Below are positions 46,201-57,489 of a stretch of DNA of 64,000 nucleotides, piece after piece. The first letter of the stretch is position 1. Each line of letters starts with the position of its first letter. The notes beneath the pieces were generated by a model, which made no database searches, was not told the origin of the DNA, and worked only from the letters and a program-made list of their open reading frames with translations. The position numbers and the translations under genes are program-made. The DNA is from Smittia aterrima (lineage: Eukaryota > Arthropoda > Insecta > Diptera > Chironomidae). The stretch covers positions 7,016,243-7,080,242 of the forward strand of contig CP093829.1 of the NCBI GenBank assembly GCA_033063855.1, in the 5' to 3' direction.

Positions 46201-46979
46201 CTTTCGTTGTTGATATTTATTCAAAGTTTTATGACGAAAAACGGAAAAAAGCAGGGAAATCTACATGTAAATCATAAATGATGAACATGTTTGACTTTCG
46301 TTTCCCTCTATCGCTGATCAATTTGTGTCGCTCGTGAGTCGTTCACACATGTGGAAGTCAAATATTGACTCGTAAGAGTTTATCCGACGCGGGAAGTTGT
46401 GTTAATTTGTTTCACTTCGCTTGTGTTTCCTTTAATTGACACGGCTCGTATTAAAGGTTGACACAAAAGATGAGATTTTAAAAGTGCCTTGCGCCGCGTC
46501 CTTTAATCATTTTCAAACAATGTCGGATTCGGTGTGTGAATTACCTCACATGTGTTGTAAACCTCTGTCAGTCGTCAGCATCCACATTCGAGCAAAACAC
46601 CAAAGCCACTCGAGCCTCACAGGCATCTAGCTTTATTTATTTATAAAGCTTTTCATGCCTTTCTTGTGTGATCCACTTTTCCTCTCTACATGCGACGACG
46701 ACGGCTGATTCTCCCTTTTCCCACAAAAAAAGAAAGAAAAACTTTATGATACAGCTACGATCTTTATTTTCCTTCTTCTTGTCTCTTTTCTTCTCCCTTT
46801 AGGCCATTTATGATATGCTCGGTGCATGTTCGTCGAACAAGCCAGCCGACTCAGCAGAGGAGAGAGCTAAGAATATCTTTGCAAAAATGGATGAAAACAA
46901 CGACGGACAATTAACACAAGACGAATTCCTGAAAGGATGTTTACAAGATGAAGAGCTTTCAAAGATGCTAGCGCCATAA
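40263..46979 (+). CDS. Neuronal calcium sensor, hippocalcin-like (CG7646/NCS-2 type)
   Basis: Myristoylated EF-hand calcium sensor of the recoverin/NCS family. Coding exons 40263-40373, 41037-41180, 45855-45983, 46803-46979 (all phase 0); 186 residues. MGCFGS gives Gly2 for myristoylation plus Cys3. EF1 is degenerate as in all NCS proteins (CPNGRLTPAKF); EF2 DMDKNGYIDFKEF, EF3 DVDGNGVIDIQEM and EF4 DENNDGQLTQDEF are canonical. The exon with the start begins at acceptor TTCTCAACAG (40242-40251), so the 5' UTR is split. It is closer to fly CG7646 than to neurocalcin or frequenin. Intron 41181-45854 (4.7 kb) hosts a whole F-box/LRR gene on the other strand. Neurocalcin follows in tandem 4.5 kb downstream; the same pairing exists in Drosophila as I recall (CG7641/CG7646). 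Confidence 0.92.
41181..42365 (+). other. NCS intron, part before the nested gene
   Basis: Non-coding intronic DNA and the 3' flank of the nested F-box/LRR gene. A short overlapping pair of open frames at 41626-41910 is chance in AT-rich DNA. A TTTATT suitable as a minus-strand poly(A) signal (AATAAA) lies near 42151. Confidence 0.5.
42366..44515 (-). CDS. F-box/LRR protein (FBXL type), nested in an NCS intron
   Basis: Predicted substrate receptor of an SCF ubiquitin ligase. Exons (minus order): 44432-44515, 44320-44364, 43362-44246, 43025-43297, 42786-42965, 42522-42728, 42366-42452, all phase 0; 586 residues. The F-box is assembled across three exons: LPELGLLPMELLVRIFSFLN then PSDLMCVGLTCRRF. 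It is followed by about 15 leucine-rich repeats of the cysteine-containing/FBXL type, for example LKILLLKKCHNLTDHGV, LRKLNLGLLQTLTEAVV, LEILDLSENKEIDDECV, LKTLKLNRCSKITERTL. The gene lies entirely within one intron of the calcium-sensor gene on the opposite strand and has its own six introns, so it is not a retrocopy. I cannot assign an orthologue. A gene of this style and the 18073 gene share only the general architecture. Confidence 0.87.
44516..45854 (+). other. NCS intron, part after the nested gene
   Basis: Upstream flank and promoter of the nested minus-strand F-box/LRR gene and remaining NCS intron. No coding sequence, repeat or RNA gene recognised. Confidence 0.5.
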
Positions 46980-49900
46980 ATTCTAATATTTGTCTTTGCT
47001 TAAAGTTCATCGACGATGCACACACACACAAAACCTACACACAGAACACAGTAAACGCATAAATGAAAATCAAGTGCATAAGGATAATTAGAATGAATTA
47101 TTTGCAGAATCTAGTTAAGAGAAAACCTAATTATAATTAATTATTTCCATATGTGTTAAAACGGAAATGTATATCAAGCCATTTCATAAGACGACATCCA
47201 TTTTAAATTGATACATTCAGCCTCCAATTTCCTCATCGCGTTAGGATTAAGTGAAGTGACGACATTATGAAGAAAGCTTCGCTTGATATTATCCAACCAA
47301 CGACGAATCACGACGACGCTTTGTCGCTCGCTGACAAAATCTTCTTTACTATCGTCGTCGTTGCCGGAGTATCATGAATTTACAAGTATTAACGAGGTGG
47401 AGAAGAAATGAGGAAGCTTCAAAACAAATTGCATTAATTTATTTGCATTAAGGAAGAAGGTTACACAACATGCATTAGTCGAGCTCTCTTTCCGCGATTT
47501 TTTTTTATGGAGCCGTCTGCCGCTCGCTTCGAGAGTGACGGAAATTTCCAATTACAGCGTCAGTTTTCCATTTAAAGTGAAACTTTGCATTATTTTCTAT
47601 CGATTTTGCTGGACGTCCCAGCTTGAATTTAAAAATGTGATTTACTAGACTTTAAGGCCTAAGCACCACCCTTCGACAATCTCTATAGCACTTTATACTG
47701 TGAACACGATTAAAAACCAATATTTAACGTCCTTTGAAAGGAGAACCTTTCGTATCAACACCCTTCATGTTCTACCAACCCGCGACCCCCCTTTCATGTG
47801 ATAAAGATGTAATCCGATTGCGTCCTCGATGATGTTGCAGTATTCTCAACTCACTCCCAAAGGCTAATTAAGGTTTTCAGATTTCGTTCGATAACCGTTC
47901 GCGTTATTGATTCCTCGATGATTTCATTTGTTCGCTGACTTCGCTTTTTTTTCGGGCTGAACTTATCAGATGAACATCGCATTTCTCTGTTGAAGGGAAA
48001 AACAACAACAAAGCGAATGAAAAATTCATTGCACAAATATTATAATTTCTCCTTTAAACTCCGATGAAAACTTGAGCCGTGCGAAGTTTCTGGGAAGCGG
48101 AAATTTAATTTGCGAAACAATAATATTTTTCTGATAATCTTTTTGGATGTTCAGCGAGCTTTTTATTCATGAGAATATTTCATTTGTAATTTCCATCATC
48201 GAGGTAAATGATTCTAAAAATAATTTATCGATTTTTACAGTTCGAGCAGAGAGCGGCATTTGTATTAGACAGGAATAGTTGCAAAATGACGACGACAAAA
48301 GGCGAAACCTAACTTATCAACAAGTCATTTAATTGATCAATTATTTCACAATTTTCCTCTTAGGTTTCCTTTCTGGTTCCCTTGTGAGGAAACTTTTCTC
48401 TTCATGGCTCATGCTCCTTGTAATGAAAACCAGAAAATGTCTCTTAAACGCTTTCGAGGGTGTGGAAGTTATTGAAGAAAAAGAAAAAACAATTTTTTCT
48501 TTGCTTAACTCAAGAGAGTAAGAAACTTTGAAGGTGAATTGCCAAATTTTCACGATCGAGTACGAGCGTTCTTATTGTTGTTGAACGAGAGTGTGACGTG
48601 GCATAGCTTTCGCCTGTCGCAATCAAACGTAAAATAAACAATTTTAATTTCATTCAAGCCACATACGAAATTTTGGGCGTTAAACACATAAACACAAATC
48701 GGAAAACATTTTCCACGGCTTAATTAATTCCCTTCACATATTTGAAGCTTGAAAGCAGCCAAACATTTCGGAGCTAATGAAAAGCCGCTGACTGTTCTAG
48801 ACCTGACACAAAACTCATATTATTTATGCACGAAATTCCAAACTTGCTTATTAATTAATGAGATATTCAGAATTATTCTAGTGAATGCCATCTTAACCAA
48901 AAGCGTTTAGCTAGGACGATAATCGAGGATTAAATCTGTAGTGTTAAGTCCAAAATTTGGATGAATAGACAAACATTAATCTCATTCATACGCGTCTAAG
49001 AAAATATCTATCATGGAGCTAACGCATAAAGGCTTTTATAGCATTTAAGAAAAAAATTATCTAATTGGGCACAAATTTACTTATGAAGATGAAAAAAAAA
49101 ATTAAAATTATAAATGTTCGAAGGCTAACCTAAAAAGTTTAACGCAAAGCACTTCGTATCGTATCGAGATGGAAAATCATGAATGTTTACACTAAACGTA
49201 AAGACCAGCAAAGTCTTGGAAGGAAAATCAATCTCGGAATTCGAGTGTAGCTTAAGATGGGAAATGTTTATTGATAAAAAAAAAACTCTTTTACACCTTT
49301 TTAGATGAAAATAAATCCAAAATCTTCCTTTCTTGCACTTTAAAAGTGTAAACGATTCTCTCTCAAACGAAAGAAAAGCTGTTCTCGCTAAAACTTCTTC
49401 TTTGTACTGAACCTTGCATTGCAAACGAATCAGACAAAAACAGAAAATTCCTGAAAATCGTGGCTTTATGCTTTCGACAAACGCAAAACTCTAAAATCTA
49501 CAAAAGCCTTCAAACTCACACACGAAAATTTTATATCTCTAACATATCCACAGCACTTTCTCAAGTGAACTTGAACGAAAATGAAAAGCTCGAAATTTTC
49601 TAATGAATGCACAACCGGGAACTTAAAGTTTTTAATCAGAAACGACAGACAAAGAGGAAATTCACTCATTAGGTCAATTAAAGCCGTTGAAACGAACTGT
49701 TCGTGCCCTGAGGAGAAATATTTAATCTCGTTTCGTTTTCTACTGAAAACTACAGAAACCTCGACATCAAACGAATGAAAGATTTTCCGAGGCACTCGAA
49801 AGCTCGATGCTTATTTTCATAACAGATTGATGTCTCTCCCTCCTCTCCCCTTTCTCTCTCTCTCTCTTAACAAAGGAATCTTCTAAAAGTATCGATTGCT

Positions 49901-51518
49901 TTTGATCTTTTTCGGAATTCAAAAAGAAGATAATGCATGATGAACGGAGCAGATTGTGATTTATTTCTTTGTTTATTTGTTAAACATTCCTCGTGAAGCG
50001 GAATATGAAAGAAGAGCGTTCCATCATCATGACTTTGAATCAAAACCAAGTTCAAATCCACCGAGTCCATTTCACTGATGTTTCTCTCCATTTCTCGCCG
50101 TCAGGACGAGAATGTGTTTCAAGATAACATTTTTGAACCGAAACCCCGTGAACAGTAAATTATGCACCAAAACTTAAACAAAAAGTATGAAATATTTTTT
50201 ATTTGCGGGTTCAGACTTTGTCAGAAAAATAAGATTACTTAAGGTTACTTAATGTTCAAGAAAAGTGGAAGTCACAAGAAGATCGTTAGTGTTCAGATTA
50301 AGTCTCTAGATTATATCAAGCCACAGTTTTATTAAAAGAAGAAAAGAAATGAACGTGTAAATAGAGAAATCTAATTGTTGAAACTTTTTGAAGAACTCTA
50401 AGTGTTTTAAGCTGTTTCAAACGATGGAGAAATGAAATATTCCAAACATAATACGTGTGCCGGCTTGTTTATTGAAATCTCAAAAGGGAAAGAGAATCGG
50501 TTTTCATGCTTTTTTCAACCGATCGTTTGCAAGTATCCGTTTAATAATAGAGCTGCTCTAACTTCTTCTTTTGAGTCTTCTTACTTGGATAAAGATGATT
50601 TGTCTTGAGAGGGCTGATTGGATTCGATAAAAATAACAATTGGCATTTCACACTCTTCGGTATTAAGCTTCGTATCATTCTGAAGGTGATGTCAAAACAC
50701 GCGCGCCATTCTTTAGATAGCCTAGCCTCGAGACAACCAAAAAAAAAACAAAAAATATTTTAGAAATTTAATATCTTATCGATGTTTTCAAGTACATAAA
50801 GAATTAATTAAGGAAAGGACTTTATTCATAAACGAATCTTAGGTATCAGTGCACCTTGAACCAGAAATAGAAAGATAAAAAAGGAAATTGCCAGCGGCAG
50901 AATCGTAAAAAAAGTTTAAAATAAATATTAATGTAAAAGATGATTGAAAAAAACAAAATGAAAGTCAAACCAAATAAACAGAAAAATAAATTTATTTATC
51001 CTTTTAAACAAACCACTGCCGAGAGTTGTTTCCATATTGCCGAAAATAAAGAAGCGAAAGAGAGAATATGTTTGAATCTCACTCATTTTGAGCAGAAAAC
51101 TGATGAAAAAATGTAACGTCGAGAAGAAAAAATATTTTTTGAATTACGATTTTATACAAACTCATAACTTGTTCTCATTCACAGGAAAAATCTAACTGCC
51201 TGGCCCAGCAACCCACCATCAAGCCCAGAAAAGAAGTTTCACAACTAACATGTCGCTAAAGTAAATGAAAAGCTGTCAGCTTCGAGATTAACTTGGTGTT
51301 TCGCTAAAAGGCAAAGTCGTCACAAACAGCAACGAGTGAGAGAGAGAGAAAGAAGAACGAAGTAGAAGCAAAAGTGGATTGAGATTGACATTTCAACGAA
51401 ACTAATAAAAAATTTCGTCCAGAAAGTTGCAAACAAGCATAACGAAGCAACTAGAGCATTTAGTATAGCAAAACGGTTTATATTTGTCGTCGTCGATTGA
51501 ATCATCTCTACCGTAAAG
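46980..51518. other. NCS 3' UTR, intergenic DNA and neurocalcin upstream region
   Basis: No supported coding exon. The first part is NCS 3' UTR with a short CA run (near 47018). A CT microsatellite is at 49853-49867. An acceptor-like CTCATTCACAG ends at 51184 and is followed by GC-richer sequence running into the neurocalcin start, so 51185-51518 is probably a neurocalcin 5' UTR exon whose promoter lies further upstream. Confidence 0.5.
49853..49867 (+). repeat. (CT)n microsatellite
   Basis: TTTCTCTCTCTCTCTCT-type run following a pyrimidine-rich stretch from about 49835. Could act as a GAGA-factor site but may be neutral. Confidence 0.85.
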
Positions 51519-53256
51519 ATGGGGAAGCAAAATAGCAAATTGAAGCCAGAAGTTCTTGAGGATTTAAAACAGAATACTGAGTTCTCCGGTGAGTAATTTT
51601 TGTTCTTTTGCGTGAACTCAATTGTCGAGAAGGAAGAGAATAAAAGAAAATTGCGATGTTAACAAATTTTCTCTCCATTACCATGAGATCCAATTAAAAG
51701 TTTAAATTATTTTTTAACACACAACGAGAAGGCGTTAATGTTTAATCTTGTACATTGTTTCAAACTGTTTGGAGAAGCAGAACTTAAACTCACGGACTGA
51801 TTTCACGGTATGAGATGGGTAAAGAGTGAGGGCTGGTGGAAAGTCACATCGAATACCGAGAAAGCAGACACGCTGAGTGAAGAAAATCTGTGAACTTTCC
51901 TGAAACAAAAAAGATGAAAACAGATTATTTATTTATGTAAAAGTCCATTTATCTAGTTTGGTTTATGCTTGTTATTTTTTATTTTCCTTCTTTCTCGTTT
52001 TATATTCTCGACGAGTAGACGCCGAAATACAGGAATGGTACAAAGGATTTCTCAAAGATTGCCCAAGCGGCCACCTTTCCGTAGAAGAGTTCAAGAAAAT
52101 TTATGGAAATTTCTTTCCGTACGGAGATGCTAGCAAGGTAATTTCACGTTCTACGTTATTATTCCCACCCTCCCAAATCACTCGCACGGCATGTGAGCGA
52201 AAGCGCCAACATTATGTAGCATAAATTAACATTTTTACGGTTTTTCAATTTCAATTTTCCTTTCCACGAGTTTTCTTTTTCCACGAAGAGTAAGAGAGTA
52301 AGCGAACATTACTGCATAGGCAGTCTATACTCAGCTTGCTATTAAATCATAAAATCGATATGGAGTTTCTTCTTGATTTGGTTCGATGAAAAGCGAATCA
52401 AGTTCACTTCATCCTTGGGGAAATCAAAATATTTATGTTGTGAAAATATTTGGAAAACCGGCTCAGTGAAGTTGGAGTTTCCCCATTAATTTCCTCTGTT
52501 TTTTCCTTCTGCTCCGCTCTGACTTGGGTTTCATTGTGGAAAGCAAAAAGGCCACAAATAATCTTGATTTAGATGCTTAAGGGGATAAGGCGTTGTTGAG
52601 AGAGAGTAGAAATATATTCTCGGAAATAAAATCAATTGAGCCTGATTCACATCGATTCGATGCGAGAAGAGCAGAATGTTTTCAAGTGATTTTCCTTTAA
52701 TAATTTTTTTTCTGTTCACAGCATGCAAAAATATTATTTCAACTTAACTGTTTCTCTTCTCCTTTTTAGTTTGCGGAACATGTTTTCCGAACGTTCGACG
52801 CTAATGGCGATGGAACAATTGATTTTCGAGAGTTTCTATGCGCTCTGAGCGTGACATCGAGAGGTAAATTGGAGCAGAAGCTCAAATGGGCTTTCTCCAT
52901 GTACGACTTAGATGGCAACGGATACATTTCGCGACAAGAAATGCTCGAAATCGTCACGGTAAAGTTTTATGTCTCAATATGTTTTTCCGTCGCTTGCAAC
53001 AGATGTGAAAGTCGCATAGCGAACGCAAACATGAACTCAATCTTTCCGTTTCCTTTTTTAGGCAATCTATAAAATGGTTGGATCTGTTATGAAAATGCCG
53101 GAGGACGAGAGTACACCTGAGAAGCGCACCGACAAAATTTTCCGTCAAATGGATAAGAACAAAGATGGGAAATTGAGTTTGGAGGAGTTTATTGAGGGCG
53201 CGAAGAGTGATCCTTCTATCGTTAGGCTTTTACAATGTGATCCGCAGTCGCAGTGA
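51519..53256 (+). CDS. Nca: Neurocalcin
   Basis: Myristoylated neuronal EF-hand calcium sensor. Exons 51519-51588, 52019-52137, 52770-52958, 53062-53256; 190 residues (vertebrate neurocalcin delta 193). MGKQNSKLKPEVLEDLKQNT gives Gly2 for myristoylation; nearly identical to fly Nca throughout. EF1 is inactive (CPSGHLSVEEF); EF2 DANGDGTIDFREF, EF3 DLDGNGYISRQEM and EF4 DKNKDGKLSLEEF are complete. Ends LLQCDPQSQ. The second acceptor (TCTCGACGAGTAG) has an unusual purine-rich end after a long pyrimidine tract. Tandem with the CG7646-like sensor; the two proteins share exon-boundary placement around EF2-EF3, pointing to an old duplication. Confidence 0.96.
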
Positions 53257-56200
53257 ATAAATTTACACAGAAGAAACCACCCAGCAGACACGCTTTTTAT
53301 CGTTTTAGAGTTTTGTTGAACCAACTTCTACTTCTCTTACTTCTTCCTTACTTAACTTAACTTTACTTAACTTAAGTAAACAAAAAATATTCATCACTTT
53401 TTTATTATTTAACAAACAAACAAACTTAGTGAACAACACGATCTTAAGTTTTTACATGAAGCTGCAAACACTCAAATTCGCCTATTGATCCCATACACGG
53501 GGGACGCTTACTTCTTACTTTGAGAAAACGAAAAGTTTGCAATTTATTTTCCCTCACGTCTTTCCAAGGAAATTGGAAAATCGTCTATTTGATTAAGCAA
53601 ACGTTGTGAAGCATCGATTCTTCTCTTTTTTTGTAGTCAACAGTCTTACGTTCAATTCAGTTGGTTGCGAAGCAAAAGTTTTTTTTAAGTTTGGTAAATG
53701 TTTCACCACCTTCTGCAACGAAAAGCGAGAAAATTAAATTGCAAAACTGTTCCTTCGTTTTCGAAGGGAAGTGAGAGAAACAATTTTGATGTTTAAATTT
53801 AAACGCTGCACCCGCGAATCATCATTTTCTTAGGAGTTTTGAATGTCGATTCGAAAGAGTAACTCAACTAAAGTTCTAGATAGCAAGTTTATGAATTTTC
53901 CTCACTCGCAAACTTATCGTTTTTCAATAATAAAACTCTCAACTTAAACTTAAGTGAATCTCATACAAAAATAAACAAAATAGCTTGAGAGAGTTGAATA
54001 AAATGCAAAAGTTTCTCAGCTGCGCTTTTGCGGTTCTTATTACAAATGAAGCGTTACAAGTAAAGATCTACGTTGATCTTCCAGTAGTAGATTAAATCAT
54101 AAAATATTTCTCACTAACAGAACAGTTAGGAAAATATTTTTAGTTTTGTTGTTTTAGCAAAGATATTCGAATAGAAAAAAAATCTGAAAGTTGACAGTCA
54201 CCGAGCACTCATACCGAAATGTAAGTTGCTACGTGGCTAGACTCAGGACAAACCATACGACAAAAAACGTCTGTAAATATCAGAGTTGAGATTGAAAACC
54301 AAAATGATGAGTCTTGATTTGTGTAATCGCCTACTTTCCCTCCTCCTGGACTTTGACTTATTTTAAAGTGTCAATTATCAATTAAAATATTCTACAAAGA
54401 AAAAATTATATAATCGTTGAAACTCAAACTTTAATTCGCTTCTTATAAAACATTTCTCTATCCTTAACATTTCTCTCTTTACAGAAAAAAATCCTTGCAA
54501 ACATTTTAAACAAAAAAAAAACTTTCGAAGGTCTCTAAACTGTTATTGAAATTTTAACAAAAAGTTGACAAAGAAAATCTAATCTTTAAGCTGATCACAT
54601 TTCAACAAAACGTTCTTAGAGTCTAAGATAAGAGTGAATTGAAATTGGAATTGATGTTGGCAAGTCAATGCAATCCACCAAAAATAAATGCGAAATGCAA
54701 AAGAAAATTTAAGAGTGTGTTGAGTTCGCGACATTTTCCACTAACAAAAAATTTGTTCTTTTCTCCATGCAAAAAAAAATGAAAAAATTAAATATTTAAA
54801 TTCGAATTAGATAAATTTTACTTAATTTCATGTCTTGAGTTTGAAACAAGAAAGAAAACCCTTTGAAAAATGACAGAAAAATGACATTGATGCGCATTTG
54901 ATGCAATTTTATATTTGCGTATGTTTTTTTAAACAAACATTATCATTAAATTTCTCATTAAGCAAAATAACATTTCGTTTTACTTTTCATTGTTTCAGCA
55001 TTTCAAAAATTTCAGAGACGAAGCCAAAAAAAAATTATTTCGATCTTAGAGAAACATTCCATGAGAAATCTTTCAAATCAGGTTCATTTAAAAATAATTT
55101 ACTTTCAATGGATTTCAAGTTCAAAGCAAATTGATAACAAATTTTGGCACATCAGCAGACAAAACGTTTATTGACGCTCGCACGACTTCACCTGAAGTGA
55201 AAATCTTTCTTTCCTATCATTAATCTACGTCAAAGTTTTTCTTTTTCAGAGTGAACAGAGCGTTAAAAATAATCGAGAAGATAATTAGAAAAGTTGTGTG
55301 AGCATTTCCAATGTTCGCTAAACAAATATTTTTTCCGTGTTGCCATCTGAAGAAAGTACAAAGGAATCAACGATCGCATTTAAGTTTCAATCAATAATAG
55401 AATTTCCTTGCCTAATCGAGTTGTCTTTCGTTTGTCAATCATCTCGACACTTCGAGTATCAAATTGGCAGTGTAGTCATAAGATGCTGACATGATTTCAC
55501 AATACTTAGACATTTAAATCCTCTCGGCTAACATTTCTTCTTGTTCGACTATTAAGTTGTATCACAGCCAACTATTCTAAACTAATCGCTCATTACGCGA
55601 AAAATCCCTTGAAATATTTTCTCATTGTTTTGCAGTGTTCACTTGTGTTAGTATTTTTATAATTTTCCTATTTGTCTCGATAGCTTAAAGCAAAGAAAAA
55701 AAGTTAGTCTTATTGTACAGTTGACAGAATTAACAAGTCATTTCGAGAAGGTAGTGAAAGTCGACGAGAAATATTTTCGTTTTTTCCTTAGACCAGTGGA
55801 AAATATTTTTCTTCTTTATCCTTTTGTGAAGTTCAAGAACTAATTTCTTTCCATGAATCCTAACTTTTGTTTGGTGTGAGATTTCTGTGGTGATTCCCCG
55901 TCTGACTCGAAATTTACTTCGAATTTTGTGAAATAAATTGAACTCTAAAAGTTAATTTCCAAATCTCGATTTCTTCGTCTCAACTTTCAATTCATAAAAG
56001 CACTTTCAATTGAAAATATAAATTTAGATCTCAAGAAATGAGAAATGACAAAGCAAGTCATTGAATCTTCGCGAAAATATCTTTTCTTCGAGTGACAGTT
56101 ACATAAATAGTCTTACGTTAGTTTCGATCTGTCTCCTCGTTTGATCGTGCGATACGAAAAATTCTATTCACCGGTGTTCAGTGGATTGTTAATTACGAGT

Positions 56201-56407
56201 TCGATCGAGACTTTTTTTTTGCGCGAGTGAATCTGTGTCAGAAGGTTTAAAATAACGCATGGTCGCTTTGATCAGGGCTGCGCTTGATGAGAATAGCAAT
56301 CACCTACGAAATTTTATCACTTCATTGACCCAATTCAATTCGCTATCGAATCAATTGCATTATAGTTGATTCTTTATTTTCCTCAGCGCATAATCTAAAG
56401 CAAAATC
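53257..56407. other. Neurocalcin 3' UTR and intergenic region before flightin
   Basis: AT-rich, no supported coding sequence. An AATAAA overlaps the stop (53256-53261) but is too close to be the only signal. A short TTACTTAACTTAAC iteration occurs near 53340-53375. A weak CTCF-like core (minus TTCAGATGGCAAC, 55340-55352) is present. The last 300 bases presumably hold the flightin promoter and 5' UTR. Confidence 0.5.
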
Positions 56408-56914
56408 ATGGACGATCACAAAATCTCAAGGGACAATAAGGTTTCGAAAAAGGGTGAGGTGGCTCACAAGACCGTGCTTAACAAGCACTGGGTGAGGTAA
56501 GAGAGTTAACTTTGGAAGTTCTTGGAAGTTTGTTCTTCAAACATTTCTTCGTAGACCTCGCTTCCTTCAGTATAACTACATGTACGACTACAGACACAAC
56601 TATTATGATGATGTTATTGACTATTTGGATAAACGTGACCGCGGAGTTAAGTCTGAAATCCCAAAGCCTCAGACCTGGGCTGAACGGGTTTTAAGAACTG
56701 TCAACAAGTAAGTTGAACTAAAAAAATTGAGTTTTCATCATTTTTGATCATGAAATTCTTTAATAGTAAGCCACATAAATGTCTCGAAGCCTATGAGGCC
56801 GAACAAAGCACGAAGACGTCCTCAAGATTGAAGATCACCCTCACGAACCAGATCAACTCCTACAACTACCATAGCAAAGGATACACCAACAGAAAGTATG
56901 CGAGCATCTTGTAA
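56408..56914 (+). CDS. fln: Flightin (flight-muscle thick-filament protein)
   Basis: Myosin-rod-binding protein needed for thick-filament length and stiffness in indirect flight muscle. Exons 56408-56496, 56555-56707, 56767-56914; 129 residues. The conserved WYR core is clear: HWVRPRFLQYNYMYDYRHNY, then YDDVIDYLDKRDRGVKSEIP and KPQTWAERVLRT; fly flightin reads HWVRPKFLQYKYMYNYRTNY at the start of this core. The C-terminus (INSYNYHSKGYTNRKYASIL) also matches. The N-terminal extension is only about 27 residues and basic (MDDHKISRDNKVSKKGEVAH), against about 60 acidic/proline-rich residues in Drosophila (182 aa total). Introns are 58 and 59 nt. AATAAA at 57367 and 57396 are possible poly(A) signals. 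Confidence 0.95.
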
Positions 56915-57489
56915 ATTTTGCTTTATTTTTTGCAATAACTCTCTCGCTAAAGAAACCGCATAATGAAACATGCAAATCTTTTAATTTCGCTTTTGGCTTT
57001 CTAACAAAAAATTGAATCGAATTTTGTCATAAAACACGAAACGACAGAAAATATTTTTAAAAGACATTAGGCTTTAGTCATTGTTTGTTGATCTTGAAGA
57101 CTTTTCTTATATTTTTTCTTTTATTTTGTTAAAGTTGCTTGGAAAGTTGATTCTTAGTTTGATCAATCTAATCAAATACTTTTTTTAATTCTCAAACGAC
57201 GATAATTATTATTAATGAAATTATTCTATTTAAGGTATTAAATTATGCAAAAGATTTTACGCTCAGAACATCAAAAGAAAAAAAAAATCTTGAAATGACT
57301 TGTTAAAGAAACGAACATCAATCCAAAAAGGGAATTAATGTGTGTGTCTATCAATCTAGGTTGCGAAATAAATTTTTAAAAACGACAATCATCATAATAA
57401 ATAATTTTTAATTTTGTCTGTAAAGTCAGAAATTTTTTTGGATAAAGAAGAGAAAAACTAGTGAAATGGAGTTTGAGTTTAATTTTAAT
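56915..57489. other. Flightin 3' UTR / convergent intergenic
   Basis: Very AT-rich DNA between the convergent flightin and TULIP-domain genes. AATAAA at 57367-57372 and 57396-57401 on plus. Nothing else recognised. Confidence 0.6.
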
